Below are positions 40,506 to 49,430 of a stretch of 64,000 nt of DNA, in pieces. Every line of letters begins with the position of its first letter. Position 1 is the stretch's first letter. Source of the DNA: Granulosicoccus sp964594905 (lineage in GTDB: Bacteria > Pseudomonadota > Gammaproteobacteria > Granulosicoccales > Granulosicoccaceae); NCBI GenBank assembly GCA_964594905.1, contig CAZQOI010000001.1:98964-162963 (forward strand), in the 5' to 3' direction. The notes beneath the pieces are model-generated. The model ran no database searches. It was not told where the DNA came from and saw nothing but the letters and a program-made list of their open reading frames with translations. A program made the translations under genes and the position numbers.

Positions 40506-41714
40506 ATGGCTTGGAACGAGCCAGGCGGTAACGACAACGACCCATGGGGTAACCGGAAAAATTCTGGCGGTCCTCCGGATCTTGACGACGTCTTTAAGAA
40601 CATCAAGAAGTGGTTTGCCGAACTCAGTGGCAAACCCAAAGGCAGTGGCGGTGGTAACGGCGGTGGAGCGAGTCGCCCAGGATTGCCAGGTGGCAATCTC
40701 TCGGGCAAGGGTCTCGGCCTGATAGCCGGCGTACTGGTCGGTCTGTGGCTATTGTCGGGTATCTACCTGATTCAGCCGGCGCAGGCTGGCGTGGTTACGC
40801 AATTTGGTAAACACGTGAAGACCACAACCCCGGGACCACACTGGCGTATTCCTTGGCCAGTGCAAGAGGTCGAGAAGGTCGATGTCGAGCAAATCCGTAC
40901 CACTCGTTTAACTGATCAGCTAATCCTGACTAGTGATGAGAACATGGTCGATATCGATCTTGCCGTGCAGTACAACATTAACAGCGCGGAGAACTTTCTG
41001 TTCAAGGTTCGAGGGCCCGACGGAACGCTTGAGAAAGTCGTGGAAGCCGCTTTGCGTGAAGTTATTGGTTCCACCTTACTGGACTCCGTGTTGACCACGG
41101 GTAGTACTGCTGTTTGGAGTGCCACCAAGAATGATCTGCAATCGGTTCTGGATCGGTATCAGGCTGGTATTAATGTCACGTCAGTCAGTCTCGAGAGAGC
41201 CCAGCCTCCAGAAGAAGTTCAAGCTGCCTTCTCGGATGCGATCAAAGCCCGAGAGGACAAAGAGCGCTTTATCAATGAAGCGGAAGCCTATATGCGAGAA
41301 ATTCTTCCACGTGCTCGTGGTGATGCGCAGCGTTACCTTGAGGAATCCGAAGCTTATAAGACGCGAGTTGTGCAAGCAGCCACTGGTGAATCTCGTCGCT
41401 TCTTGTCTTTGCTGACTGAATTCAAAAAAGCACCGAATGTCACCAGAGATCGCCTCTACCTTGACACTATGGAACAGGTACTCGGCAACACCAGTAAAGT
41501 GCTTATTGATAATGAAAGCGGAAACAGTTTGATGTATCTGCCAATAGACAAACTTATCGAACAGCGAGGTGCGTCCACCCCAACGACTGGTATCGCGCCA
41601 TCGGGTGGATCGATTCAACCGTTGGATAGAAGCGGTGAGGATGGCTTGGCAAACGACATTTTGAACGGTACCCGCCAAATTGGACGCTCACGTGATCGAG
41701 GTGCATTGCGATGA
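40506..41714 (+). CDS. hflK: Membrane protease regulator HflK
   Basis: This 402-residue SPFH/band-7 protein assembles with HflC around FtsH in the inner membrane. The N-terminal ~60 residues are Gly/Asn/Pro-rich (GGNDNDPWGNRKNSGGPPDL). One transmembrane helix (LGLIAGVLVGLWLLSGIYLI, about 77-96) follows, then the SPFH domain (QAGVVTQFGKH, GPHWRIPWP). A long charged coiled coil (AREDKERFINEAEAYMREIL) comes next, ending with a low-complexity Gly/Pro tail. Its stop overlaps the hflC start by 4 bases. Confidence 0.95.
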   Translation: MAWNEPGGNDNDPWGNRKNSGGPPDLDDVFKNIKKWFAELSGKPKGSGGGNGGGASRPGLPGGNLSGKGLGLIAGVLVGLWLLSGIYLIQPAQAGVVTQFGKHVKTTTPGPHWRIPWPVQEVEKVDVEQIRTTRLTDQLILTSDENMVDIDLAVQYNINSAENFLFKVRGPDGTLEKVVEAALREVIGSTLLDSVLTTGSTAVWSATKNDLQSVLDRYQAGINVTSVSLERAQPPEEVQAAFSDAIKAREDKERFINEAEAYMREILPRARGDAQRYLEESEAYKTRVVQAATGESRRFLSLLTEFKKAPNVTRDRLYLDTMEQVLGNTSKVLIDNESGNSLMYLPIDKLIEQRGASTPTTGIAPSGGSIQPLDRSGEDGLANDILNGTRQIGRSRDRGALR

Positions 41715-42595
41715 ATCGTTTGACCAATCCTGTCACATTAGTGTTTGTTGCCTTGGCGTTGCTGCTGCTTAGCTCAATGTTTTTTACCGTCAACGAATAC
41801 GAAAAGGCCATAAAGCTGCGTCTTGGTGAAATCACTGAGTCAGAATTTGAGCCCGGCTTGCATTTCAAAATGCCCTTGATAAACCGTGTTATCAAGTTCG
41901 ATAAGCGACTTCTAACGCTTGATGTAAAGCCCGAGCGAGTTCTCACCAGTGAAAAGAAAAACGTCATCGTTAACTCGTTTATACAATGGCGTGTCGCTGA
42001 CTCTGAGGATTTTTACAAGCGTCTTGGCGGTATTGAAAGCCGAGCCAACAGTCGTCTGACTCAGTTTATTCGTGAAGGTGTCAAAGACGCTTTTGGTAAA
42101 CGTACCGTGCGTGAGGTTGTGTCATCAGCGCGCTCCACATTGCGTGAGGAAATACTGGTCGCCGTTGATGAACAAGCTAGAGGTCTCGGCATTGAGGTAT
42201 TTGACGTGCGTATAAAGAAAGTAGAGTTGCCTGACGACGTCCGAGAATCAGTTTTCCAACGAATGGAAAAAGATCGCGCCAAGATCGCTCGAGAGATTCG
42301 TTCAGAGGGTGAGGAAGAATCGAAGAAGATTCGTGCCGAAGCCGACCGAATCCGTGAACAGACTCTGGCAACCGCATACGCCCAGGCAGAAGAGACCCGC
42401 GGTACAGGTGATGCTGAATCAGCCAATATTTATGCTGAGGCGTTTACCCAGGATCCGGAATTCTACAACCTGTACCGAAGCCTGAACGCCTATCGCAACG
42501 CCTTTACTGGCAACAACGATGTGTTGCTGTTGAAGCCTGACTCGGAATTTTTCAAGTATTTCAATGGGCCGCAGCAGGGCGCGGCGAATCAATAG
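41711..42595 (+). CDS. hflC: Membrane protease regulator HflC
   Basis: This 294-residue SPFH partner of HflK has an N-terminal transmembrane helix (LVFVALALLLLSSMFFTV) and the SPFH domain with EYEKAIKLRLGEI and PGLHFKMPLINRVIKFDKR. A long charged helix (RAKIAREIRSEGEEESKKIR) follows, and the protein ends with the YAQAEETRGTGDAES and FYNLYRSLNAYRNAF motifs typical of HflC. It is translationally coupled to hflK and immediately followed by the DUF2065 gene. Confidence 0.95.
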   Translation: MNRLTNPVTLVFVALALLLLSSMFFTVNEYEKAIKLRLGEITESEFEPGLHFKMPLINRVIKFDKRLLTLDVKPERVLTSEKKNVIVNSFIQWRVADSEDFYKRLGGIESRANSRLTQFIREGVKDAFGKRTVREVVSSARSTLREEILVAVDEQARGLGIEVFDVRIKKVELPDDVRESVFQRMEKDRAKIAREIRSEGEEESKKIRAEADRIREQTLATAYAQAEETRGTGDAESANIYAEAFTQDPEFYNLYRSLNAYRNAFTGNNDVLLLKPDSEFFKYFNGPQQGAANQ

Positions 42596-42781
42596 TTGCT
42601 GCAAAATATCCTGATAGGACTGTGTCTGGTCCTGGTGTTCGAGGGTATTTTGCCGTTCCTCAACCCCGGGGCCTATAAGGCGATGATCCGCAAAATTCTG
42701 GAAGTCGATGAGACGCAGATGCGTCTTTTCGGCTTGTCCAGTATGATTGCGGGCGTTGTCTTTCTCAGCTTTCTAAGTTAA
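42596..42781 (+). CDS. DUF2065 small inner-membrane protein
   Basis: This 61-residue protein begins with a TTG directly abutting the hflC stop. It has two predicted transmembrane helices (ILIGLCLVLVFEGILPFL and LSSMIAGVVFLSFLS) joined by a short polar loop with NPGAYKAMIRKI and DETQMRLFGL. This is the DUF2065 pattern, a family regularly found between hflC and hisZ/purA. Its role is unknown; position suggests a link to the FtsH-HflKC complex. Confidence 0.85.
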   Translation: MLQNILIGLCLVLVFEGILPFLNPGAYKAMIRKILEVDETQMRLFGLSSMIAGVVFLSFLS

Positions 42782-42796
42782 TCAAGCGATAGCACC

Positions 42797-44008
42797 TTGA
42801 ACGATATCGGTACCGATCGCTGGCAATTGCCAGACGGGGTCAATGAACTCCTGCCTGAGGCTGCGGTAAACGTAGAGCAGTTGCGTAGGCAGATCATCGA
42901 CCGCTGCCACTCCTGGGGCTTCGATTTCGTCATGCCACCACTGATCGAATATATCGACAGCTTGTTGACTGGCACTGGCGAAACGATGGACCTGCAAACA
43001 TTCAAGCTGGTCGATCAGAATAACGGTCGAACCCTCGGCATTCGTGCGGATATGACGCCACAAGTTGCGCGCATTGATGCGCATGCCATGCAGCGTGAGT
43101 TGCCGAATCGACTGTTTTACACAGGCTCAGTCGTGCGTGCTCGTGGCGATGGTGCTGGTGGTAGTCGCACACCCTTGCAGTTTGGTGCCGAGCTTTTTGG
43201 ACACGCCGGAGCGTCCAGTGATATCGAAATTGTTCGATTGATGCTCGATACAGTTTTGCTCTCGGGGATTAAACCTCAAGAGCTGCTGCTTGATCTTGGT
43301 CATGTTGGTGTGTTCGCAAATCTGGCTGACCAAGCTGATTTGCCTCCAGTAATGGTTGATGATGTGTTTGCCGCTTTGCATAACGGTGCGGTGCCTGACC
43401 TTGAAAACCTGTTAAGCAATATTAGTGACAACCAAGCTGCGCGCGGCCTTGCGTCATTACCTTCGATGCGTGGAGATGCAAGTGTTATTGAAAAGGCAAG
43501 GGATGTCCTGGGTGATACTAACGATGGTGTTGTTATCGCACTTGATAGAGTCACCGAAGTAATACAAGCGATTCGTAAAACGCATCCTGATATCAATATT
43601 CACGTGGACTTATCTGAGTTGCGTGGTTATCGCTATCACACTGGAATTCTGTTCGGCCTCTATGACACAACCGGTATGGAACTCGCCCGAGGCGGTCGTT
43701 ACGACGATATTGGCGAAGCGTTTGGGCATTCTCGACCGGCAACAGGTTTCAGCGGCGACCTTGTGCGTCTTGCGGAATCTGGCGCGAATTCTAGCCAAGA
43801 ATCAGTAGTCGCCAACAGGATCGGTATCTTTGTGGACGCCAGTTCTGCCACAGATGCCTGGTCGACGATCAAATCGCTTCGCGATGATGGCGAGCGGGTT
43901 ATCGTTGCACTGCCAGATACAGCCGAAACTGCAGATAACAGTGGTTGCAATCGGAAACTTGAATTAATCAACGACCGCTGGACAGTTCAGCCGGTCACTT
44001 CCTCATAA
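42797..44008 (+). CDS. hisZ: ATP phosphoribosyltransferase regulatory subunit HisZ
   Basis: This 403-residue paralogue of histidyl-tRNA synthetase activates the short-form HisG in the first step of histidine synthesis. Class II core motifs are visible: motif 1-like FDFVMPPLIEYIDSLLTG, motif 2-like MTPQVARIDAHAMQRELPNRLFYTGSVVR with the following LQFGAELFG, and LRGYRYHTGILFGLYD and RGGRYDDIGEAFG. The anticodon-binding domain of true HisRS is missing. The start is a TTG 15 bases after the DUF2065 stop. hisG is not in the window. The hisZ-purA pairing is standard in Pseudomonas-like genomes. Confidence 0.93.
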   Translation: MNDIGTDRWQLPDGVNELLPEAAVNVEQLRRQIIDRCHSWGFDFVMPPLIEYIDSLLTGTGETMDLQTFKLVDQNNGRTLGIRADMTPQVARIDAHAMQRELPNRLFYTGSVVRARGDGAGGSRTPLQFGAELFGHAGASSDIEIVRLMLDTVLLSGIKPQELLLDLGHVGVFANLADQADLPPVMVDDVFAALHNGAVPDLENLLSNISDNQAARGLASLPSMRGDASVIEKARDVLGDTNDGVVIALDRVTEVIQAIRKTHPDINIHVDLSELRGYRYHTGILFGLYDTTGMELARGGRYDDIGEAFGHSRPATGFSGDLVRLAESGANSSQESVVANRIGIFVDASSATDAWSTIKSLRDDGERVIVALPDTAETADNSGCNRKLELINDRWTVQPVTSS

Positions 44009-44033
44009 CCTAACTTTTCAAGGCCTTCTAATT

Positions 44034-45329
44034 ATGGCTGACAGTGTGCTCGTGCTCGGAACCCAATGGGGTGATGAGGGAAAAGGCAAGATTGTAGATT
44101 TGCTGACCGAACAAGCGTCCCTGGTCGTCAGATTCCAGGGTGGTCACAATGCTGGCCACACATTAGTTATAGGTGACGAGAAAACAGTCCTTCATCTGGT
44201 ACCTAGTGGTGTATTGCGGGAACACGTTACCTGTGTGATTGGCAATGGGGTGGTGGTGTCCCCTGAAGCCTTGTTCAATGAAATCGATATGTTGAAGGCG
44301 CGGGATGTACCCGTCGAGGATCGTCTGCGTATCAGTGGCGCGTGCACACTGATTCTTCCCTATCACATTGCTCTGGATCAAGCGCGCGAGAAGGCTGCTG
44401 GTCGTGATGCAATAGGTACAACAGGTCGAGGTATTGGTCCGGCTTATGAGGATAAGGTCGCGCGGCGAGCCATACGTATTCAAGATCTTATGAATCTTGA
44501 ACGTTTCGACAAAAAGGTTGAGATGACATGCGCCTATCACAATGAAACACTTGCAAGGCACGGTATGCCATTGGTGGATGTCGAAGAAATAAAACTTGCA
44601 GCGCGCGAACAAGCTGAACGTTTGAAGCCGCTGCTGGCCGATGTGCCGGGATTGATACATAAGCACCGCAAGGCGGGTGATCGCATCCTGTTTGAAGGTG
44701 CACAAGGTACCTTGCTGGATGTCGACCACGGCACCTACCCGTTTGTAACCTCTTCAAATACTGTTGCGGGTAACGCCTGTAGTGGTAGTGGTTGTGGTCC
44801 TGACACCATTGACTATGTACTCGGCATTACCAAGGCCTATACAACTCGAGTTGGCGCTGGTCCATTTCCGACAGAACTGTTTGATGATGTTGGCCAGGAA
44901 CTAGGTGAGAGAGGCCACGAATTTGGTGCGACTACAGGACGCCAGAGGCGCTGTGGTTGGTTTGATGCAGTCGCTGTTAAACGAGCGGGTATTCTCAATG
45001 GCGTGACTGGTATCTGCCTGACCAAGCTTGATGTCATGGACACGCTTGAGACGGTGGAAATCTGTGTGGCTTATGAGTTCAATGGCGAACGCCTGACCAT
45101 GCCACCAGTTGGTGCCGAGGAATTTACGGAGTGCGTACCTGTCTATGAATCCATCCCAGGTTGGCAGGCCAACACGGCTGGGGTTACGGAGTGGTCTGAG
45201 TTACCGCTTGCTGCGCAAAATTACATTAAACGCTTGGAAGAATTAGTGGAAGTACCGATACACATTGTTGCCACTGGGCCTGAGCGATCTGAAAACGTCA
45301 TACGCCAGTGGCCGTTTGACTTCTCCTGA
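44034..45329 (+). CDS. purA: Adenylosuccinate synthetase
   Basis: This 431-residue enzyme makes adenylosuccinate from IMP and aspartate using GTP, the first step from IMP to AMP. Motifs are LGTQWGDEGKGKIVDLL (P-loop and catalytic Asp), GHNAGHTLV with the catalytic His, DAIGTTGRGIGPAYEDK, LFEGAQGTLLDVDHGTYPFV and TGRQRRCGWFDAVAVK. Length is canonical. It lies 25 bases after hisZ and is the last plus-strand gene before the tRNA-Leu on the opposite strand. Confidence 0.98.
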   Translation: MADSVLVLGTQWGDEGKGKIVDLLTEQASLVVRFQGGHNAGHTLVIGDEKTVLHLVPSGVLREHVTCVIGNGVVVSPEALFNEIDMLKARDVPVEDRLRISGACTLILPYHIALDQAREKAAGRDAIGTTGRGIGPAYEDKVARRAIRIQDLMNLERFDKKVEMTCAYHNETLARHGMPLVDVEEIKLAAREQAERLKPLLADVPGLIHKHRKAGDRILFEGAQGTLLDVDHGTYPFVTSSNTVAGNACSGSGCGPDTIDYVLGITKAYTTRVGAGPFPTELFDDVGQELGERGHEFGATTGRQRRCGWFDAVAVKRAGILNGVTGICLTKLDVMDTLETVEICVAYEFNGERLTMPPVGAEEFTECVPVYESIPGWQANTAGVTEWSELPLAAQNYIKRLEELVEVPIHIVATGPERSENVIRQWPFDFS

Positions 45330-45444
45330 GTGGCTCTAGCTGTTCACAAGCTTTGAGTGTGTGCTGGGGTTCTATTGGTTTAGTGCTTGTGTGTGATGCA
45401 AAGCTTTCTCAGGGAATCGGAATGGAGAGCATCAACGTAAAAAA

Positions 45445-45531
45445 TGGTGCCGAGAAGAGGACTTGAACCTCCACGAGCATAAGCTCACCAGCACCTGAAG
45501 CTGGCGCGTCTACCAATTCCGCCACCTCGGC
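45445..45531 (-). tRNA. tRNA-Leu (anticodon CAG)
   Basis: On the minus strand a class II tRNA is visible. The acceptor arm is GCCGAGG/TCTCGGC with one G-U pair, and the D arm contains GGAATTGGTAGACGC. The anticodon stem CCAGC/GCTGG closes the loop TTCAGGT (anticodon CAG). A long variable arm follows, then the T loop GGTTCAAGTCC and an encoded CCA end (45445-45447). A T-run (TTTTTT) follows the CCA almost at once and could end the transcript. It decodes the Leu codon CUG. Confidence 0.95.
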
Positions 45532-45559
45532 AGGTGCGTTGGAACACATTCGAGCGCGA

Positions 45560-45588
45560 AATGTACCGAACGAGCTATCTTTAGTCAA
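45560..45588 (-). promoter_or_regulatory. Promoter of tRNA-Leu
   Basis: On the minus strand, TTGACT (plus 45583-45588) and TACATT (plus 45560-45565) are spaced by 17 bases and followed by a GC-rich discriminator (TCGCGC). This is the arrangement expected of a stringently controlled stable-RNA promoter. The tRNA 5' end lies about 22 bases past the predicted start. Confidence 0.7.
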
Positions 45589-45630
45589 ACGTCAGTACAA
45601 AAAGATTGTTGATACTGACAAGGGACATCC

Positions 45631-48501
45631 ATGAACGAGAAGAAAAAGCGGTCAAGACGGGCCGGAGCAGACCCGCATCGACAGCGTGAGCAGGCGAAGT
45701 ACGATTCACCTATCGCCAGCCGCGAGCATATTTTGTCCGTTCTCGGTGTTGAATCTGGCCCAATGGATTTCGAAGCGCTCGCCGAGCATCTTGCACTCAG
45801 TTCTGAAGATGATCTTGAAGCGCTGCGTCGGCGTGTTGGCGCGATGCAACGCGATGGGCAACTTATTCAGAACCGCCGCCGTGGATTAGTGCCGGTTGAT
45901 ACTGATGCCTTGGTTGCCGGACGTATCAGTGCGCATCCGGACGGATTCGGATTTGTGATTACCGACGATGACGACAAAGATATCTACCTTAACGGCAAAC
46001 AGATGCGACAGGTGTTGCATGGTGACCGGGTTGTTGTTTGTGTCACTGGTACTGATCACCGGGGGCGTCGCGAAGGTCGTATTGTTGATGTGGTTGAACG
46101 CGCCAATAAAACCTTGGTTGGCAAACTCGTCATCGAGCGCGGCACGATCATCATGTCGCCGGATAGTAAACGCATCCATCAAGATCTACTCGTGCCACCG
46201 CATGAGCTCAAGGGAGCTGAGAACGGTGATATCGTCGTTGTCGAGATCACCGAACAACCGAGTCGTCGTCATCAGGCTGTGGGGCGGGTCGTTGAGGTCT
46301 TGGGTCAGCATTTAAGGCCGGGCATGGAGATAGACATGGCCCTGCATAACCATGGCATCCCATTTGATTGGCCTGAAGCCGTTTCAGATCAAGCTGCGGC
46401 ATTTTCGATAACAGTGCCAGCGGTCGCTGCCAAGGGACGTAAGGATGTGCGCGACTTGCCGTTGGTCACCATCGATGGCAGTGATGCCAGGGATTTTGAT
46501 GATGCGGTTTGGTGTGAACGCACTGCGGACGGTTGGCGATTGCTGGTCGCGATTGCTGATGTTGCACACTACGTCAAACCAGATTCGCCGCTTGACGATG
46601 AGGCGATCAAACGCGGTACCTCGGTTTACTTTCCAGGGCGTGTCGTGCCAATGTTGCCCGAGGTTTTGTCCAACGGCTTGTGTTCACTTAATCCTCAAGT
46701 GGATCGTCTGTGTATGTTGTGTGAAATCAGCATCAAAGAAAACGGCGCAATTCGTCGAGCCACTTTTTACAACGGGATTATGCAATCGCATGCACGACTG
46801 ACTTACTCGGAAGTCAATGAAATGTTGACTGACGACTCGTCGCCCCTACGTAGACAGCACCAGTCGTTAATGCCCATGCTTGAAGAATTACATCGGCTAT
46901 ACAGTGCCTTGAGCGCCTTACGTGCGACAAGGGGAGCGATTGAGTTCGAATCAACCGAAACTCGCATTCTTTTTGATGATCAGAAAAAAATTAGTGAGAT
47001 TGTGCCAGTGGTGCGTAACGATGCGCACAAGCTTATAGAGGAATGCATGATTCTCGCGAATATTGCCGCCGCAGCATTTCTTGAACACCATGAGATTCCC
47101 ACTTTGTATCGGGTGCATAACGGACCTAAAGCTGATCGTCTTGACGATCTCAGATCGTTTCTCGCGTTAAGAAGCTTGTCTTTGGGTGGTGGCGATTCAC
47201 CAACAGCGCTCGATTACGCAACATTGAGCCGTGAAATCAAAGATCGTACTGACCGCCTTGTTATTCAGACCGTGATGCTTCGATCGATGCAACAGGCCGT
47301 GTATCAACCAAAAAACGAAGGACATTTTGGTCTGGCTTTAACGCAATACGCACACTTCACTTCTCCGATAAGACGTTATCCGGATCTGATGGTGCACAGA
47401 GCTATCAAACATGTTTTGAGCAGGGTAGCCAAGGACAAGTTTCGCTACTCAAGCGAGAGTATGCTGGCGATTGGTGAAAGCTGCTCGACATCTGAGAGGC
47501 GGGCTGAAGAAGCCTCTCGTGATGTTGTCGCCTGGTTGAAATGTGAATACATGCAAGAGCATGTTGGTAGTGAGTTCCCAGGTGTTGTAACGGCGGTTAC
47601 ATCGTTTGGATTGTTTGTCGAGCTCAAGGATATTCATATCGAAGGTTTGGTACACGTTACCAACCTGTCGCGTGATTTTTATCAGTTTGATCAAGGTGCC
47701 CACGCATTGATCGGTGAGCGTACCGGTCAGCAATATCATCTTGGTGATGCGATAACAGTGCAGGTGGCGTCGGTCAATCTTGATGAGCGCAAGATCGACT
47801 TTAACGAAGTGTCCAAAGATTCAAAAGCTGCCGGCAAATCACGTCGTGGCCAAAAGAAATCTCGACGTGAGAGTAAACGCGAAGTAAAGGAAAAAGCCCA
47901 AGAGGTTTTTGATGAAATTCTCCAGGTCAGGAGCGGTGCACCCGTTGCTGAAACGCCCACGCGTAAAGGTCGGAAAAAAGTAAAAAAGAAACCAGCCAGA
48001 AAACGCGCCACCAGAAAATCTGCCGAACAATCTTCTCAGCAGGGTACCGGCCAAACAACCAAGAAAAAAGCTACCAAAAAATCCACGCGCAAGACGGCTG
48101 CAGGTAAAACGGTGGTAAAAAAGAAGGCAAGTAAGAAGGCGAAAAAAATTGCGAAAAAGAATGCCTTAGCTAAAAAAGCCAGAAATAAATTGAGCGGCAA
48201 GTCTAGCAATAAGAAAATTGGCCGTAAAAAGGTCAATAAAAAAAGAACCAGCAAAAATTCTGTTGGTAAAAAACGCAGTAATAAAAAAACTGCCAACAAG
48301 AAAACCACCAATAAGAAAATAGCCAAGAAAAACACTAATACTCGAAAGACCATCAAGAAGAAGCGTCTTAGCAAGAAAGTCAGCAGTAAGAAGACTGGAA
48401 ACAAAAAGGTTGCAAACAAGCGCGGGCAAGGCAAGAAGCCAGCTGCAAAGAAAACGCGAAGCAAGAAGAAACAACCGCGCAGCCGAAACGTCCGATCGTG
48501 A
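45631..48501 (+). CDS. rnr: Ribonuclease R with an extended lysine-rich tail
   Basis: This 956-residue 3'-5' exoribonuclease of the RNB family has N-terminal winged-helix/cold-shock domains (SREHILSVLGVESGPMDFEA, GRISAHPDGFGFVI). The catalytic RNB domain has the metal-binding Asp cluster in DGSDARDFDDAVW near residue 285 and FTSPIRRYPDLMVHR. The S1 domain (GVVTAVTSFGLFVELKDIHIEG) lies at about 650-735. From about residue 770 to the end, ~185 residues are almost only Lys, Arg, Ala, Ser, Thr, Asn and Gly, in repeats such as KKTANKKTTNKK. E. coli RNase R is 813 residues with a shorter basic tail, so this tail is about twice the usual size. It overlaps rlmB by 4 bases. Confidence 0.95.
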   Translation: MNEKKKRSRRAGADPHRQREQAKYDSPIASREHILSVLGVESGPMDFEALAEHLALSSEDDLEALRRRVGAMQRDGQLIQNRRRGLVPVDTDALVAGRISAHPDGFGFVITDDDDKDIYLNGKQMRQVLHGDRVVVCVTGTDHRGRREGRIVDVVERANKTLVGKLVIERGTIIMSPDSKRIHQDLLVPPHELKGAENGDIVVVEITEQPSRRHQAVGRVVEVLGQHLRPGMEIDMALHNHGIPFDWPEAVSDQAAAFSITVPAVAAKGRKDVRDLPLVTIDGSDARDFDDAVWCERTADGWRLLVAIADVAHYVKPDSPLDDEAIKRGTSVYFPGRVVPMLPEVLSNGLCSLNPQVDRLCMLCEISIKENGAIRRATFYNGIMQSHARLTYSEVNEMLTDDSSPLRRQHQSLMPMLEELHRLYSALSALRATRGAIEFESTETRILFDDQKKISEIVPVVRNDAHKLIEECMILANIAAAAFLEHHEIPTLYRVHNGPKADRLDDLRSFLALRSLSLGGGDSPTALDYATLSREIKDRTDRLVIQTVMLRSMQQAVYQPKNEGHFGLALTQYAHFTSPIRRYPDLMVHRAIKHVLSRVAKDKFRYSSESMLAIGESCSTSERRAEEASRDVVAWLKCEYMQEHVGSEFPGVVTAVTSFGLFVELKDIHIEGLVHVTNLSRDFYQFDQGAHALIGERTGQQYHLGDAITVQVASVNLDERKIDFNEVSKDSKAAGKSRRGQKKSRRESKREVKEKAQEVFDEILQVRSGAPVAETPTRKGRKKVKKKPARKRATRKSAEQSSQQGTGQTTKKKATKKSTRKTAAGKTVVKKKASKKAKKIAKKNALAKKARNKLSGKSSNKKIGRKKVNKKRTSKNSVGKKRSNKKTANKKTTNKKIAKKNTNTRKTIKKKRLSKKVSSKKTGNKKVANKRGQGKKPAAKKTRSKKKQPRSRNVRS

Positions 48502-49256
48502 CAGAGCAGCATGTCGGTGGGATGCACAGCGTCAAGGCGTTGCTGAAATCGTCTTCTGGAAAAATCGATCGCCTGCTTGTTCAGCGGGGGCGTCGTGATT
48601 CAAGACTTCGCTCTGTCATCGAGTTGGCCCGATCGAGCGGATTGCGTGTCGCCGAAGTTGATCGCAAGACATTGGATGCTCTGGTCAGTGATGTTCAGCA
48701 TCAGGGTGTAGTTGCAGTCATCAGTGGTCAAACCGATGTAAACCCAAACACTGATCTTGTGGCGGTGATCGAATCGCGCCAGGCGCGGCAGAGTCGACCC
48801 CTTTTAGTGTTGGTGCTCGATGAAGTGCAGGACCCGCACAACCTTGGCGCTTGTCTTCGCTCTGCTGACGCTGTGGCCGCTGATGCTGTGGTCGTTCCAG
48901 TAGACAATAGCGTTGGCATAACGCCCGTTGTCAGGAAGGTCGCATCTGGAGCCGCCGAGACGATTCCCTTGGTACAGGTGACCAACCTGAAAAGGGCGAT
49001 CAGCGACTTGCAGAAACTAGGCTTCTGGGTCTTCGGCGCGGCCGGGGAGGCCACGGAGTCTTTGTATGAGCTTGATTTGACAGGGTCTGTCGCCCTGGTG
49101 CTTGGCGCTGAAGGAAAGGGCATGCGGCGCTTGACTCGCGAAGCTTGCGATTCCCTGTTTAGCATCCCGATGTTGGGTCAGGTGGAGAGTTTGAATGTGT
49201 CAGTTGCCACGGGTGTGGCTCTTTTTGAGGCTCGTCGACAGCAACGGTCTCAATAA
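48498..49256 (+). CDS. rlmB: 23S rRNA (guanosine-2'-O-)-methyltransferase RlmB
   Basis: This 252-residue SPOUT methyltransferase modifies G2251 of 23S rRNA. The N-terminal substrate-binding domain (MHSVKALLKSSSGKIDRLLV) is followed by the trefoil-knot domain with the three SpoU motifs: DEVQDPHNLGACLRSADA, ALVLGAEGKGMRRL and IPMLGQVESLNVSVATGVALFE. The start is a GTG overlapping the rnr stop, giving translational coupling. An internal ATG at 48522 gives the more usual short N-terminus, MHSVKALL, and may be the real start. Confidence 0.95.
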   Translation: MTEQHVGGMHSVKALLKSSSGKIDRLLVQRGRRDSRLRSVIELARSSGLRVAEVDRKTLDALVSDVQHQGVVAVISGQTDVNPNTDLVAVIESRQARQSRPLLVLVLDEVQDPHNLGACLRSADAVAADAVVVPVDNSVGITPVVRKVASGAAETIPLVQVTNLKRAISDLQKLGFWVFGAAGEATESLYELDLTGSVALVLGAEGKGMRRLTREACDSLFSIPMLGQVESLNVSVATGVALFEARRQQRSQ

Positions 49257-49300
49257 GACCCCATGGAATAGGAATAACCGCCAAAGAGCAGCTCCCAGCA

Positions 49301-49329
49301 TTGCGGCTAGATTCGTGATCGGCTATCAT
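49301..49329 (+). promoter_or_regulatory. Probable promoter of the rpsF operon
   Basis: TTGCGG (49301-49306) and TATCAT (49324-49329) are separated by 17 bases, and a GC-rich discriminator (TCGCCGGC) follows. The -10 box is strong and the -35 weak. The GC-rich discriminator is typical of growth-rate-controlled ribosomal-protein promoters. Confidence 0.5.
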
Positions 49330-49335
49330 TCGCCG

Positions 49336-49430
49336 GCTACATTCTCGTAGTTAGTTTCTTCCTCGTCCAGTCTGGTGTATTCCGGAATTCCGGAGTCTGC
49401 TACGTCGGGCGAAACCCATAGGGAGCCATT
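49336..49430 (+). promoter_or_regulatory. 5' leader of rpsF with a 14-nt palindrome
   Basis: About 95 bases separate the predicted transcription start from the rpsF GTG. TCCGGAATTCCGGA (49381-49394) is a perfect palindrome. Further GGGC/GCCC-like elements could pair around it. Many bacteria have an S6:S18-binding autoregulatory structure in this leader. I cannot confirm that structure here, so only the palindrome is seen and the regulatory role is inferred. Confidence 0.3.

Noticed and set aside
48036..48527. 163-residue Leu/Phe-rich open frame on the minus strand opposite the rnr tail
   Set aside because: It is the antisense reading of Lys (AAA/AAG) codons as Phe/Leu in the lysine-rich tail. 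No start signal or family features.
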